Translations under genes and position numbers: made by a program
Notes under the pieces: generated by a model
Seen by the model: the letters and a program-made list of their open reading frames with translations, nothing else
The model's database searches: none
What the model was told of the DNA's origin: nothing
Source of the DNA: Diaphorobacter ruginosibacter
GTDB taxonomy: Bacteria > Pseudomonadota > Gammaproteobacteria > Burkholderiales > Burkholderiaceae_C
DNA: 64,000 bases
Assembly (NCBI RefSeq): GCF_014395975.1
Contig: NZ_CP060714.1
Span: 2,170,001-2,234,000, forward strand
Reading direction: 5' to 3'
In this document: in pieces, positions 18,431 to 27,800 of the stretch
How the letters are laid out: each line of letters opens with the position of its first letter
Numbering within the stretch: the first letter of the stretch is position 1

Positions 18431-19217
18431 GAAGAGCTCCATGCAGTGATTGGGAGACGGCGGTGCAGTGTTCGTTGTAGCGACTCGATGTGCGGAAGGC
18501 CTCGCCGCGCGGATAGGGTTCGTCGATGCGGATCTCGTCGATCACGCGGCTCGGGCGCGCGGCCATCACGACGATGCGGTTGGAGAGGTAGACCGACTCA
18601 TAGACGCTGTGCGTCACGAAGACAATGGAGAAACGGTGCTCGCGCCAGATGGAGAGCAGGTCGTTGTTGAGCTTTATGCGCGTCATCTCGTCGAGCGCGG
18701 CGAAGGGCTCGTCCATCAGCAGCAGGCGCGGCCGGGTGACCAGTGCGCGGGCGATCGATACGCGCATCTTCATGCCACCCGAGAGCTCGCGTGGATAGAC
18801 ATCGGCAAAGCGCGACAGGCCCACCATCTCGAGCGCCTGCTCGACCACCGGCGCCGCGGCGTCGCGGCTGGTACCGGACAGCTTGAGCGGCAGCCACACG
18901 TTGTCGAACACCTTGGCCCAGGGCATCAGCGTGGGTTCCTGGAATACGAATCCCAGGTCGCGGTCGCCACGCGCCTGCCCGGACTGGGCCTGCGGCCAGT
19001 GGATGTCGCCCGAACTGATGCGCGTGAGCCCGGCGATGAGGCGCAGCGCGGTGCTCTTGCCGCAGCCCGAGGGGCCGAGGAAGCTGATGAAGTCATGCTC
19101 CCCGATGTCGAGCGACATGCCCTGCAGCGCAAGCGTGCCGTTGGCGAAGCGCTTGCCGACGTTGCGCAGGCTGACCAGCGGCTGCGCGGCGGAGGATGGA
19201 TGGGTGGGTGTTTCCAT
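18408..19217 (-). CDS. ABC transporter ATP-binding protein, SsuB/TauB type
   Basis: 269 residues from ATG 19217 (AAGGA eight bases upstream); the frame also opens at 19259. Walker A is GPSGCGKST, signature LSGGMKMR, Walker B LLLMDEPFAALDE, with the switch His in FVTHSVYES. It energises the importer encoded by this operon. Confidence 0.93.
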   Translation of the reverse strand: METPTHPSSAAQPLVSLRNVGKRFANGTLALQGMSLDIGEHDFISFLGPSGCGKSTALRLIAGLTRISSGDIHWPQAQSGQARGDRDLGFVFQEPTLMPWAKVFDNVWLPLKLSGTSRDAAAPVVEQALEMVGLSRFADVYPRELSGGMKMRVSIARALVTRPRLLLMDEPFAALDEMTRIKLNNDLLSIWREHRFSIVFVTHSVYESVYLSNRIVVMAARPSRVIDEIRIDEPYPRGEAFRTSSRYNEHCTAVSQSLHGALHGLDIDH

Positions 19218-19249
19218 GGGCTGGTTCCTTGCGCGGCTGGTGGCCTGCG

Positions 19250-20071
19250 TCATTGCCATTCGGGAACGTTGGCGAGCCGCTCGATCGGGAAGCGATCCAC
19301 CTCGTGCAGCAGCTCGACGAAACGCCGGCCCACGTGATCGAGCACGGCGGCCCCCTTGTCGGCACTGGCCCGGGTGGCGTCGCCCGCCGCACCGGCCGGA
19401 TTGATGTCATGCATCTGCCAGCCCAGCTTGCCGCTGGGGGTGATGGAGAGGAACCTGTTTTCCTCTGCCAGTTGCTCGGTCATCGAGGCGAAGTTGCGGA
19501 ACTGGTCCCGGCGCACATAGTCCGGGGTGAGGTGCAGCATCACCGAGCTTTCGAGGTCGCCGGCATGCACGCCATGCTTGCCCTCGTGCGCCGTGAACAG
19601 GCCCTCGGGCAGTCCCAGCGTGTACCAGTTGGCGGCCACGACCATCATGTCGTGCTCCTCGCGCAGGTCGCGCGCCACGATGTCCATCACGCTCATCTGG
19701 CCGCCGTGGCTGTTGTAGAGCACCAGCTTGCGCACGCCTGCCTTCGCGACACAGGCGCCGATGTCCTTCCAGAGAGAGATCAGGGTGTTTGCCGACACCG
19801 TCAGCGTGCCCGGATAGCGGGAATGCTCGTTGCTCTTGCCATACGGCACGGTGGGCAGGAAAAGCACCGGCAGGTCATCCGGCAGATAGGGCAGGCTGGC
19901 TTGCACCATGCCATCGATGGTGGCGGTGTCCGTCGACATCGGCAGATGGGGGCCGTGCTGCTCCGTCGCGCCCACCGGCAGCACGGCGATGAGCCGGTCG
20001 CGGTCGAGGCGGGAGAACTCTTCGCTGGTCAGATCGGACCAGAAACGACTGCGCAGGGGGACCGGATGCAT
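19250..20071 (-). CDS. Creatininase family protein
   Basis: 273 residues from ATG 20071; a longer frame begins at 20143 but GAGAGG sits just before 20071. Creatininase-fold metal ligands are visible: LPVGATEQHGPHLPMSTDTA (Glu, His, Asp), NSHGGQMSVMD, and HAGDLESSVML. Family members hydrolyse cyclic amides (creatinine, related lactams) or deformylate. It is the first gene of a seven-gene operon with an importer, oxidoreductases and a RutR-like regulator, and faces a deaminase-like amidohydrolase. The exact substrate is unassigned. Confidence 0.85.
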   Translation of the reverse strand: MHPVPLRSRFWSDLTSEEFSRLDRDRLIAVLPVGATEQHGPHLPMSTDTATIDGMVQASLPYLPDDLPVLFLPTVPYGKSNEHSRYPGTLTVSANTLISLWKDIGACVAKAGVRKLVLYNSHGGQMSVMDIVARDLREEHDMMVVAANWYTLGLPEGLFTAHEGKHGVHAGDLESSVMLHLTPDYVRRDQFRNFASMTEQLAEENRFLSITPSGKLGWQMHDINPAGAAGDATRASADKGAAVLDHVGRRFVELLHEVDRFPIERLANVPEWQ

Positions 20072-20116
20072 CGTGGCTAACCTCTCGGTGACGTTTGGGG
20101 TGATCTGAATTATCCA

Positions 20117-20203
20117 ATCGGTCAAAATAAATAGGCTAAGCACTTACCCGATATCAATGAAATATTCTTGATATGTGCTAGCAGATCGGATCGATCGGTC
20201 AAA
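20117..20203. promoter_or_regulatory. Candidate control region of the creatininase operon
   Basis: ATCGGTCAAA occurs twice in the same orientation (20117-20126 and 20194-20203). Between them lies a perfect inverted repeat, ATATCAA (20151-20157) and TTGATAT (20168-20174), in an AT-rich stretch just upstream of the creatininase gene. The repeated GGTCAA core resembles a RutR half-site, consistent with control by the operon's own TetR protein. Confidence 0.55.
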
Positions 20204-20316
20204 TAACCGTGCAAGGTAGAGCTGCCGCCCTCGGCTCATGGCGTCGAGGGCGGGCAGGGGGAAGGGGTGTCTTTCGGCGCTGGGGCGCGGGCGCGTGGGT
20301 CAGGCCGACCGCAGCA

Positions 20317-21237
20317 TCATGCGGCGGCCCTGGCGTTGTCCTGCTGCAGGTGCCGGACGAGGAAGTCAAGAAAGATGCGTGTCTTGAGCGGCATGTGGGC
20401 ACGCTGGGGATAGTAGGCATATACGCCGGGAAAATGCGAACGGAAAGGCACGAGTACCTCCGTGAGGTCGCCTGCCTCAAGGGAGAGGAGCATGGATTCG
20501 CTCCAGCCGATGAACAGTCCCACGCCATTGACGGCGGCGCGCAGGCCCGTCTCCCAATGGTTGACGGTGAGTGGTCCCTCCACCGCCCGCTCGACCACCT
20601 TGCCTCCGATCTCGAATTCCCATTTGTAGATGGCACCGCTGCTGCGCATGCGGTAGTTGATGCAGTCATGCTGCACCAGTTCGTCGGGGTGGGCAGGTGC
20701 CCCATGCCGGGCCAGGTAGGCCGGAGACGCCGCGCAGCACATCCTCATCGTCTGCGTGAGCGGCACGGCGATCATGTCGCCTTCGAGCGACTCCCCCGCG
20801 CGGATGCCCAGATCGAAGCCATCGCGCACGATGTCGACGAAGCCATCGTCATACACCAGCTCGACCCTGATGTGCGGGTGGAGCGCGAAGAAGCGCGGCA
20901 GGAGCGGCTCGACCAGCACCTGTCCCGCCGGGTGCGATAGCGTCAGGCGCAGCGTTCCGCCCTCGACGCCCGCGCTCGATTGCAGGTCTTCGGTGGCGTC
21001 GCGCAGCGCGGCCAGAGCAGGCGTGACGCGCTCTAGATAAAGCCGCCCGGCTTCGGTCAGGTTGACGCTGCGCGTGGTGCGATCGAACAGTCGCACGTTC
21101 AGACGCGCCTCGAGTTTCTTGAGGGTCTGCGAGAGCGCCGCTGGCGTGACGCCGAGCGCATGTGCCGCATAGGTCAGGCTGCGGTGCTGGGCTACCTGCT
21201 CGAAGACGGTGAGCGCCGCCAGGATTTCTGATTGCAT
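20317..21237 (-). CDS. LysR family transcriptional regulator
   Basis: 306 residues from ATG 21237 (MQSEILAALTVFEQVAQHRS); an in-frame ATG at 21255 adds six residues. LysR HTH with ALGVTPAALSQTLKKLEARL, then the CrgA/DmlR-like effector domain. It diverges from a molybdenum hydroxylase operon and is its likely regulator. An 8-bp inverted repeat lies directly upstream of its start. Confidence 0.88.
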   Translation of the reverse strand: MQSEILAALTVFEQVAQHRSLTYAAHALGVTPAALSQTLKKLEARLNVRLFDRTTRSVNLTEAGRLYLERVTPALAALRDATEDLQSSAGVEGGTLRLTLSHPAGQVLVEPLLPRFFALHPHIRVELVYDDGFVDIVRDGFDLGIRAGESLEGDMIAVPLTQTMRMCCAASPAYLARHGAPAHPDELVQHDCINYRMRSSGAIYKWEFEIGGKVVERAVEGPLTVNHWETGLRAAVNGVGLFIGWSESMLLSLEAGDLTEVLVPFRSHFPGVYAYYPQRAHMPLKTRIFLDFLVRHLQQDNARAAA

Positions 21238-21244
21238 GAAGATA

Positions 21245-21265
21245 TTTTTAAGCAAAACTTAAAAA
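21245..21265. promoter_or_regulatory. LysR-type operator candidate
   Basis: TTTTTAAG-CAAAA-CTTAAAAA is a perfect 8-bp inverted repeat only 7 bases upstream of the lysR start and 130 bases from the divergent hydroxylase genes. Spacing and position fit LysR autoregulation. Confidence 0.55.
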
Positions 21266-21398
21266 CATAGTTAGTTTTCGTGACTTTCTCTTCGGTATGC
21301 GCTACTGCACACTGCGACAGTTCTCCGGCCATGCCCTGCCATTCCATGGCGTGGATTCGGCAACAAGAAAAAACTCCCCGAACAACAGAGATCGCTCC

Positions 21399-21863
21399 AT
21401 GACTGTCAAATTCCATCTCAACGGCAAGCCGGTATCGGCCGACGTCGATCCCTCCACCCCCATCCTCTGGACCCTGCGCGACTCGCTGGGCATGACGGGC
21501 ACCAAGTTCGGTTGCGGCATGGCGCTGTGCGGCGCCTGTACCGTGCACCTGAACGGTCAGGCCATCCGCTCGTGCATCACGCCGGTTTCGGCGGCCGAGG
21601 GGCAGAAAATCAGCACGATCGAGGCGCAGTCCGCCGACAGCGTGGGCAAGGCGGTGGAAGACGCCTGGGTGCGCAACGACGTGGCGCAGTGCGGCTACTG
21701 CCAGAGCGGCCAGATCATGAGCGCTGTGGCGCTGCTGAAGGGCAACCGCGCGCCGACCGATGCCGACATCGATGCGGCCATGGCCGGCAACATCTGCCGC
21801 TGCGGCACGTATGCACGCATCCGCGCCGCCATTCATGACGCGGCCAAGACCCTGGCAGCCTGA
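21399..21863 (+). CDS. Molybdenum hydroxylase 2Fe-2S subunit (isoquinoline 1-oxidoreductase alpha type)
   Basis: 154 residues from ATG 21399. Two [2Fe-2S] centres are evident: the plant-type set CGMALCGACTVHLNG, and the second set CGYCQSGQIM with CRCGTY near the C-terminus. It is the small subunit of a two-subunit hydroxylase/aldehyde oxidase lacking a separate FAD subunit. It is followed after 16 bases by the large subunit. Substrates in this family include N-heteroaromatics and aldehydes. Confidence 0.92.
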   Translation: MTVKFHLNGKPVSADVDPSTPILWTLRDSLGMTGTKFGCGMALCGACTVHLNGQAIRSCITPVSAAEGQKISTIEAQSADSVGKAVEDAWVRNDVAQCGYCQSGQIMSAVALLKGNRAPTDADIDAAMAGNICRCGTYARIRAAIHDAAKTLAA

Positions 21864-21879
21864 AGAGAGGGGACATCAC

Positions 21880-24156
21880 ATGCATTTCACTCAAGACTCC
21901 CACGGTTCGCTGCAGGATCTGCCACAAGGCCTGCGGACCTTCGTCGCCGATGCAGGCGACACGGCGGCCGGCGGTGCGCTCGAGCGCCGCGCATTTCTCA
22001 AGCTGGCCACGGCGTCGGGCTTCGCGCTGGGCGCGTTTCCCGCGGCGGTGCTGGCCCAGGCCAAGGGCGAGACACCCGTCGCGGTGAGCGCGCTCAAGCC
22101 CACCGAGCAGCCCGCCGCCTTCGTCAAGGTTGCGCGCGACGGTACCGTGACCGTCACGATCAACCGGCTGGACTTCGGGCAGGGCGTGCAGACGGGCCTG
22201 CCCATGGTGCTGGCCGAAGAGCTCGATGCCGACTGGTCCAAGGTACGCAGCATCCATGGCAATGCCGATCCGGCCTACGTGGACCCGGTGATGGGCTTTC
22301 ACCTGACGGGCGGCTCCACGTCCATCAAGAATTCCTACATGCAGTACCGTGAACTCGGTGCGCGCACCCGCGCGATGCTTGTGTCGGCTGCCGCCAGGCG
22401 CTGGGGCGTGGATGCCGGTTCACTGCGCACGCAGGCCGGGCAGGTGATCGGCCCACGCGGCAAGAAACTGGGCTACGGTGAGCTGGCGGAGGCCGCGATG
22501 AAGCTGCCGGTGCCGCAGGCCGTGGAGCTCAAGAATCCCAAGGATTTCCGCATCATCGGTCACGCCACAGGCCGCATCGATGCGCGCGCCAAGTCCAGCG
22601 GCGGGCAATCCTATGGCATCGACACGCGCCTGCCGGGCATGCTCACGGCCGTGGTGGCGCATCCACCGGTGTTCGGCAGCAAGATCACGTCGGTTGACGA
22701 CGCCGCCGCGAAGGCAGTCAAGGGCGTGCGCGCCGTTCTCCGCGTGCCGGGCGTGCTGGGCGGTGAGGTGGTCGCCGTGCTGGCGGACGGGTATTGGGCG
22801 GCCAAGCAAGGTCGCGACGCGCTGAAGGTGCAATGGGACAGCGCGGGCGTGGGCAAGGTGGACACGGTGCAGCAGCTCGCGCAGTACCGCGAACTGGCCC
22901 GCAAGCCGGGGGCGATCAAGTACGAGGCCGATGTCGGAGGGCTGGCAGGCGCTGCGCGCCGCATCAGCGCCGAGTATGTGTTCCCCTATCTCGCACACAC
23001 GCCCATGGAGCCGCTCAACTGCACCGTGCGCGTCACGGGCACGGGTGCTGCGGCCAAGGTGGACCTCTGGGTGGGGACGCAGGCACCGGGCTGGGAGGTT
23101 GCGGCCGCCGCGCGGGTGTTCGGGGTGCAGCCGCAGCAGGTGCGGGTGAACGTGCAGATGGCCGGCGGTGGCTTCGGCCGCCGCGCGACGCCGTCTAGCG
23201 ACTATGTGGTCGAGGCCTGCCACATCACGAAGGCCGCGCGCGCAGCCGGCGTCGATGCGCCGGTGCGCCTCATCTGGAGCCGCGAGGATGATGTGAAGGG
23301 CGGGTACTACCGCCCCATGCACGTGCACCGTGCCGAGATCGGCCTGGACGCCGAGGGCAAGGTGGTGGCGTGGGACCACGTCATCGTGGGCCAGTCGCTG
23401 GCCAAGGGCACGGCTTTCGAGGGTTTCATGGTCAAGAACGGCGTGGATGGCACCGCGGTCGAGGGCATGAAGGAGCCTTACGACCTGCCCATGCGGCTGT
23501 CGGTGCACCATCCGGAACTGAATGCCCCGGTGCTCTGGTGGCGTAGCGTGGGCTCCACGCACACTGCCTACGTGATGGAGACCCTGATCGATGAAATCGC
23601 CGCGGCTGCGGGGCAGGATCCGGTCGAGTACCGCCTGCGCCAGTTCGGTGACAAGCACCCGCGCCACAAGGCAGCGCTCGAACTGGCGGTCAACCGTTCG
23701 GGCTATGGCAAGACTGCGCTGGCGGAAGGCCGCGCATGGGGCGTCGCGGTTCATGAGTCGTTCAATTCGGTCGTGGCCTACGTGGTGGAGGCTTCGGTGA
23801 AAGACGGTACGCCAAGGCTGCACAAGGTGACCGCCGGAGTGCACTGCAATCTGGCCGTGAACCCGCGCGGCGTGGAGGCGCAGGTGCAGGGCGGGGCGCT
23901 GATGGGCCTTGGCATGTGCCTGCCGGGGGCGGCCATCACGTTCAAGGACGGCCAGGTGGAGCAGAGCAATTTCTCCGACTACATCGTCGCTCGCCTGACG
24001 GACATGCCCGACATTGCGGTGCACATCGTCCCGAGCGCCGATGCGCCGACCGGCATGGGCGAACCGGGCGTGCCGGCCCTTGCTCCCGCATTTGCCAATG
24101 CGGTTGCCAAACTGACGGGTAACAGGCCGCGCGAGCTGCCTTTCAAGCTGGCGTAA
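21880..24156 (+). CDS. Molybdopterin-binding subunit of xanthine dehydrogenase family (isoquinoline 1-oxidoreductase beta type)
   Basis: 758 residues. A twin-arginine-type motif ERRAFLKLATASGFALGA at ~33-50 suggests Tat export of the folded complex, as in other two-subunit periplasmic members. The molybdopterin dehydrogenase core includes AGGGFGRRATPSSDYVVEA and late GMGEPGVPALAPAFANA, which holds the catalytic Glu. It should hydroxylate a heteroaromatic or aldehyde using water, passing electrons through the small subunit. No cytochrome partner is adjacent. A strong terminator follows. Confidence 0.9.
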   Translation: MHFTQDSHGSLQDLPQGLRTFVADAGDTAAGGALERRAFLKLATASGFALGAFPAAVLAQAKGETPVAVSALKPTEQPAAFVKVARDGTVTVTINRLDFGQGVQTGLPMVLAEELDADWSKVRSIHGNADPAYVDPVMGFHLTGGSTSIKNSYMQYRELGARTRAMLVSAAARRWGVDAGSLRTQAGQVIGPRGKKLGYGELAEAAMKLPVPQAVELKNPKDFRIIGHATGRIDARAKSSGGQSYGIDTRLPGMLTAVVAHPPVFGSKITSVDDAAAKAVKGVRAVLRVPGVLGGEVVAVLADGYWAAKQGRDALKVQWDSAGVGKVDTVQQLAQYRELARKPGAIKYEADVGGLAGAARRISAEYVFPYLAHTPMEPLNCTVRVTGTGAAAKVDLWVGTQAPGWEVAAAARVFGVQPQQVRVNVQMAGGGFGRRATPSSDYVVEACHITKAARAAGVDAPVRLIWSREDDVKGGYYRPMHVHRAEIGLDAEGKVVAWDHVIVGQSLAKGTAFEGFMVKNGVDGTAVEGMKEPYDLPMRLSVHHPELNAPVLWWRSVGSTHTAYVMETLIDEIAAAAGQDPVEYRLRQFGDKHPRHKAALELAVNRSGYGKTALAEGRAWGVAVHESFNSVVAYVVEASVKDGTPRLHKVTAGVHCNLAVNPRGVEAQVQGGALMGLGMCLPGAAITFKDGQVEQSNFSDYIVARLTDMPDIAVHIVPSADAPTGMGEPGVPALAPAFANAVAKLTGNRPRELPFKLA

Positions 24157-24212
24157 ACAACCGGCAACGGCTGGCGTTGGTCTGGAACGGGCCCACAGGC
24201 CTATGAAAGCAG

Positions 24213-24245
24213 AAAGCACCCGATCGATATCGGGTGCTTTTTTTC
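24213..24245 (+). terminator. Rho-independent terminator after the molybdenum hydroxylase operon
   Basis: AAAGCACCCGAT pairs perfectly with ATCGGGTGCTTT around a CGAT loop, followed by TTTTT. It isolates the ubiquitin-like gene from upstream transcription. Confidence 0.92.
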
Positions 24246-24342
24246 TATGCGAGACGCCTGTACCATCTCGATACAAAAGTTGCGGACAGCATGCAAGAGC
24301 TGCCGCGGGACGCAATGGGCTTGAGGGCCCAGGGAGTGTGGG

Positions 24343-24678
24343 ATGCAGATATTCATCAAGACCTTGACGGGCAAGACCATCACTCTTGAAGTGGAAGGCA
24401 GCGACTCCGTTCAGCAGGTCAAGCAGAAGATCGAGGACAAGGAGGGCATTCCCGTCGATCAGCAACGGCTCATCTTTGCGGGCAAACAACTGGAGGACGG
24501 ACGAACCCTTGCGGACTACAACATCCAGAAGGAAAGCACGTTGCACCTCGTGCTCCGGCTTCCGGTACCACCCGAGGTGCAGCGCGCCGTCCCATCGCTG
24601 TCGGCCTATGGCATTATCTCGGCGGCAGGTTTGATCGGGCTGGCGGCCATCCTGAAGCGGCGGCAATCGCGCCGTTGA
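24343..24678 (+). CDS. Ubiquitin homologue with C-terminal IPTL-CTERM-like membrane tail
   Basis: 111 residues, ATG with GGGAG six bases upstream. Residues 1-73 align to eukaryotic ubiquitin without gaps. Compared from memory with the human sequence, only positions 5, 19, 22, 23, 24, 25, 28, 31, 38 and 57 differ. All seven lysines (6, 11, 27, 29, 33, 48, 63) and the hydrophobic patch Leu8, Ile44, His68, Val70 are kept. The conjugating RGG is absent: after Leu73 come PVPPEVQRA, then VPSLSAYG, a hydrophobic helix (~91-104) and KRRQSRR, the architecture of an IPTL-CTERM sorting tail. There is no N-terminal signal peptide, so a cytoplasm-facing tail anchor is the other possibility. No E1, E2, E3 or deubiquitinase gene is in the window. 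It has its own terminators on both sides. The ubiquitin call is certain; the function is unknown. Confidence 0.95.
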   Translation: MQIFIKTLTGKTITLEVEGSDSVQQVKQKIEDKEGIPVDQQRLIFAGKQLEDGRTLADYNIQKESTLHLVLRLPVPPEVQRAVPSLSAYGIISAAGLIGLAAILKRRQSRR

Positions 24679-24713
24679 CGAGGCCATGGGCAGTGCATGA
24701 ACCACTCAAAACA

Positions 24714-24746
24714 AAAGCGCTGCGGGCTCCATGCCTGCAGCGCTTT
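24714..24746. terminator. Terminator between the ubiquitin-like gene and the convergent surface-protein gene
   Basis: AAAGCGCTGCGGGC pairs with GCCTGCAGCGCTTT (14 bp including one G-T) around a five-base loop, flanked by A and T runs. It can serve both converging genes. Confidence 0.85.
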
Positions 24747-24850
24747 GCTTCTTCGCACTCTCTGGCTGTATGGGCACATGGCCTTATGCAGCGGACGTCC
24801 GTGATCAGCGAATCAGGCGTCCCGCCAAGGCCGATGTCCTGTTGAGGTGC

Positions 24851-27800
24851 TTATTCCTTGCGCACCTTGCCTCGCGCCTGCCATGCGGCGGCGGCAATCA
24901 CCAGCAGCGCCATCAGCGCCAGCATGGCACGCGAGTTCACCGGCACCGGCGTGGGGGTGGCCGGGACTTCATTCGTCACTGTGACGCTGCTTGTGCAGCG
25001 TGCAGCCGCCGGGGTGGCCTCGCACGAGATGTCTCCGGTGGTCACGTTGGCCGTGTTCGTGACGTCGGAGGAGTTCGACTTGGTCGCCACGAGGGTGGCC
25101 ACCAGTTCGTCTGTAGTTCCGGCAGCCACGCCGGCAGCCTTCACGCAGCTGATGTCGAGCGCGCCCGTGCCGGAGCTGGGAGTGCACGACCATCCGGAGC
25201 CCGGGTTCACACCTGTGATCTTCAGTCCAGCGGGAACCTTGTCGACGACCGTGGTGTTGGCACCGCTCGAAACCGTGCCGCTGTTGCCGATACGGACCGT
25301 GTAGGTGATCGCACCGCCTTGCGCAGCGCTCTTCCTGTCTGCCGACTTCGTCACTGTCAGCACAGGCGCATTCAACGGATTGGTGATGACCCCCTTCGAG
25401 TCGGCTCCGATGAGGCCTGCCGGAGGAACGGTTGTTTCGGTGCCCCAGCTATGGCCGGCGGGTGCAGCAGGCTTGCCGGTCTCATTCAGGGCCGAACAGG
25501 CCGCTCCCTCGGGCACGCTCACCGTGGCAGAGCCGGTGACATCCGTGCCGGACAGCGTCACGGTGCCCTCATAGGTACCGGTATCGCAGACCAATGAGAA
25601 GCCGTAGCTGCCGGGCGCTCCGGACGCGGGTGCGCCTGTCACGTTCTTCGTGATGGCAACGGCGATCTGGTTGCGCAGCAGCGGGTTGGTGATCCCGGCG
25701 GTGGCCGTGCCGCCTGCGGCGAGGGCGTCGGGCGACGGTTGCACGTACCGGGGTGCTTCCCACGAGAAGTTCGCAGGAGCTGCGGGACGCGAGGCCAGGT
25801 TTTCCGTGATCTGGCAGTTGGTGGAGCCCGCTGGAATGTTCACCGTGGTCTGCGCGGTGGCTGTATTGGCGGGTAGCTGGATCGTGCCGCTGTAGGTGGC
25901 CGGCGGAGTCTCGCAGGCCATGCTGAACTCGAACGCGGTCGGCGCATCGAAGGTCGTTCCCTCGAGTGTCTTGGTCACGGTCAGCAGTGCGGCACTGTTC
26001 GTGATCGTGCAGGTGGCGTTCTGCCCGTTGACCACCGAGACGCTGGCGCCATCGGCAGGGGTGCCTCCATTGATGGTGCAGCTCCATGCGCCCGCTGCGT
26101 AGCCTGCCACGGCCGACTGTTCGCTCAGGTCATAGGTACCCTCGCTCACGACGGCCTGGGTCACCGCCGGCGATCCACTGATGCCGCTGATCGGGGTGGG
26201 GCCGTTTGCCGTGAGCGTGAAATCGTTGGTCGTTGCGGTGCCGCCGACCACTTGCTTGACCAGCGTCAGCGTAGGCGGCATCACCAGGGTCGTACGGGCA
26301 TTCGCACAGCTGGTCGTGGCGGTGTTGCACAGGGGGCCGGGGTTGGATGCCGGTGTCCCGCTGCCGCCCGGCGAAGTTGCCGCATGGTTGGTGATCGCTC
26401 CCGGCGTGGAGGCGGAGACGCCCAGGGTGATCACCCGGCTGGTCCCTGTCAGGAAGTCGGGTGCATTCTGGTTCAGCGTGCAACTGAGCAACGCACCGGC
26501 GACCCCCAGGTTGGTGCAGTTCACCGTGCCTTCTGACACCGCGGCGCTGGTTGCCGTCACGCTGGGAGGCAATTGATCCAGCACGATGATTCCGTTTTTC
26601 GTCGAGCCGCTGTTGTTGGCCACCGTCAGTTGATAGGTGAAGCCCTGGCCCACCACGGCAGAGGCGGGGCCCGTCTTGGTCACGGAGACCACATCTTCGC
26701 GGACGCTGGTCCAGCTGCTGGTGTTGTTGGTCGTATCCCGGTCATTGACCGTGATCGTGGCGGTGTTGGTGATGCTCAGCGCGGTGGTCGTTGGCGTGAC
26801 GTCCACGGTGCATTCCAGGCGAGGGCCGGTGGTCGGCGCCGACGTACTGGCATTGACTTCCAGAAGCCCGCCCATGGTCACCGCATAGGCCCTGTTGCGC
26901 TCGCTGACGGTGAGGTTGGCCGCGCCGTTGCTCATCGGATTGCCGTTGGCGTCAAAGGCGGTGCAGGTGAAACCATGGACATTGAGGCCCGCGGGCAGGG
27001 TATCCGCGAACGTGGCATTGCTCAGCGGGTTGGGGCCCTTGTTCCACATGGTGATGGTGTAGGCAGGGTTGAACCGCACGCCTGTCTGGAACGTGGTGGG
27101 CCCCGTCTTGTTGATCGACAGGTCCGTGTCCACCACGGCGCAGTCGGCATAGGAGTTGGGGTCTGCCGGGTCGCGCAGGTACTCGTTCGGGATGAACGGA
27201 TAGTCCTGCGCCGTGGCGACCTGCGGTGGCGTGGTGTTGCGCCAGCCCAGTCGCAGCAGGTTGATGCCGCCCTGGTTGTTCCAGTAGATGCGCATGGCGT
27301 GGCACGCGCCTGCCTGCGAGACCACGAAGTTGCCGGGAATATGGTCGTAGCCATTGTCGCCACTGGTCCATGGCCCCACGCCACCGACCGGCACGTTGTA
27401 GTCGTAGCTGCGATAGTTGGCCGGATCCATCGACGCAAACGTGGTGGAGAACTCGATCTTCACTTCGTCGTCATGCGCCGCGCCAAAGTAGTAGGTGCCA
27501 GCGGTCGGGAACTTGACCAGCGCGTACGTCACGCGTCCTTGCAACCGTTCGTTGCAAGCTTGGCTTCCCGTACCGTTGTTGCAGAGCGTGTTGCTGTCCC
27601 GGGTCCAGTTGATGTTGGACGCGGTGCCGCTCGAGGCAATGTTGGCGGAGGGACCTGCTGCGAAGTTGATCAGATTCTGAATCTGGACATCGTGCTGGCC
27701 GCCGACATAGTTGGCATAGCTGGGCTCCACGATGGGCGTGGGGACGTTCTGTGACCCACGAAAGTTGTCGAAGCGAACCAGGGCCTGCGCGGATGAGGCG

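Noticed and set aside
24343..24678. Eukaryotic contamination as the explanation of the ubiquitin gene
   Set aside because: It lies between bacterial-style terminators with a Shine-Dalgarno site, is GC-biased like its neighbours, and ends in a bacterial-type sorting tail; the flanks are ordinary bacterial genes. It still deserves confirmation by independent sequencing.
22420..24705. 761-residue minus-strand frame
   Set aside because: Antisense to the molybdopterin subunit and the ubiquitin gene; His/Arg-rich composition without any domain.
26573..27754. 393-residue plus-strand frame inside the DUF11 gene region
   Set aside because: Antisense to a clearly secreted repeat protein; no ribosome site or recognisable domain.
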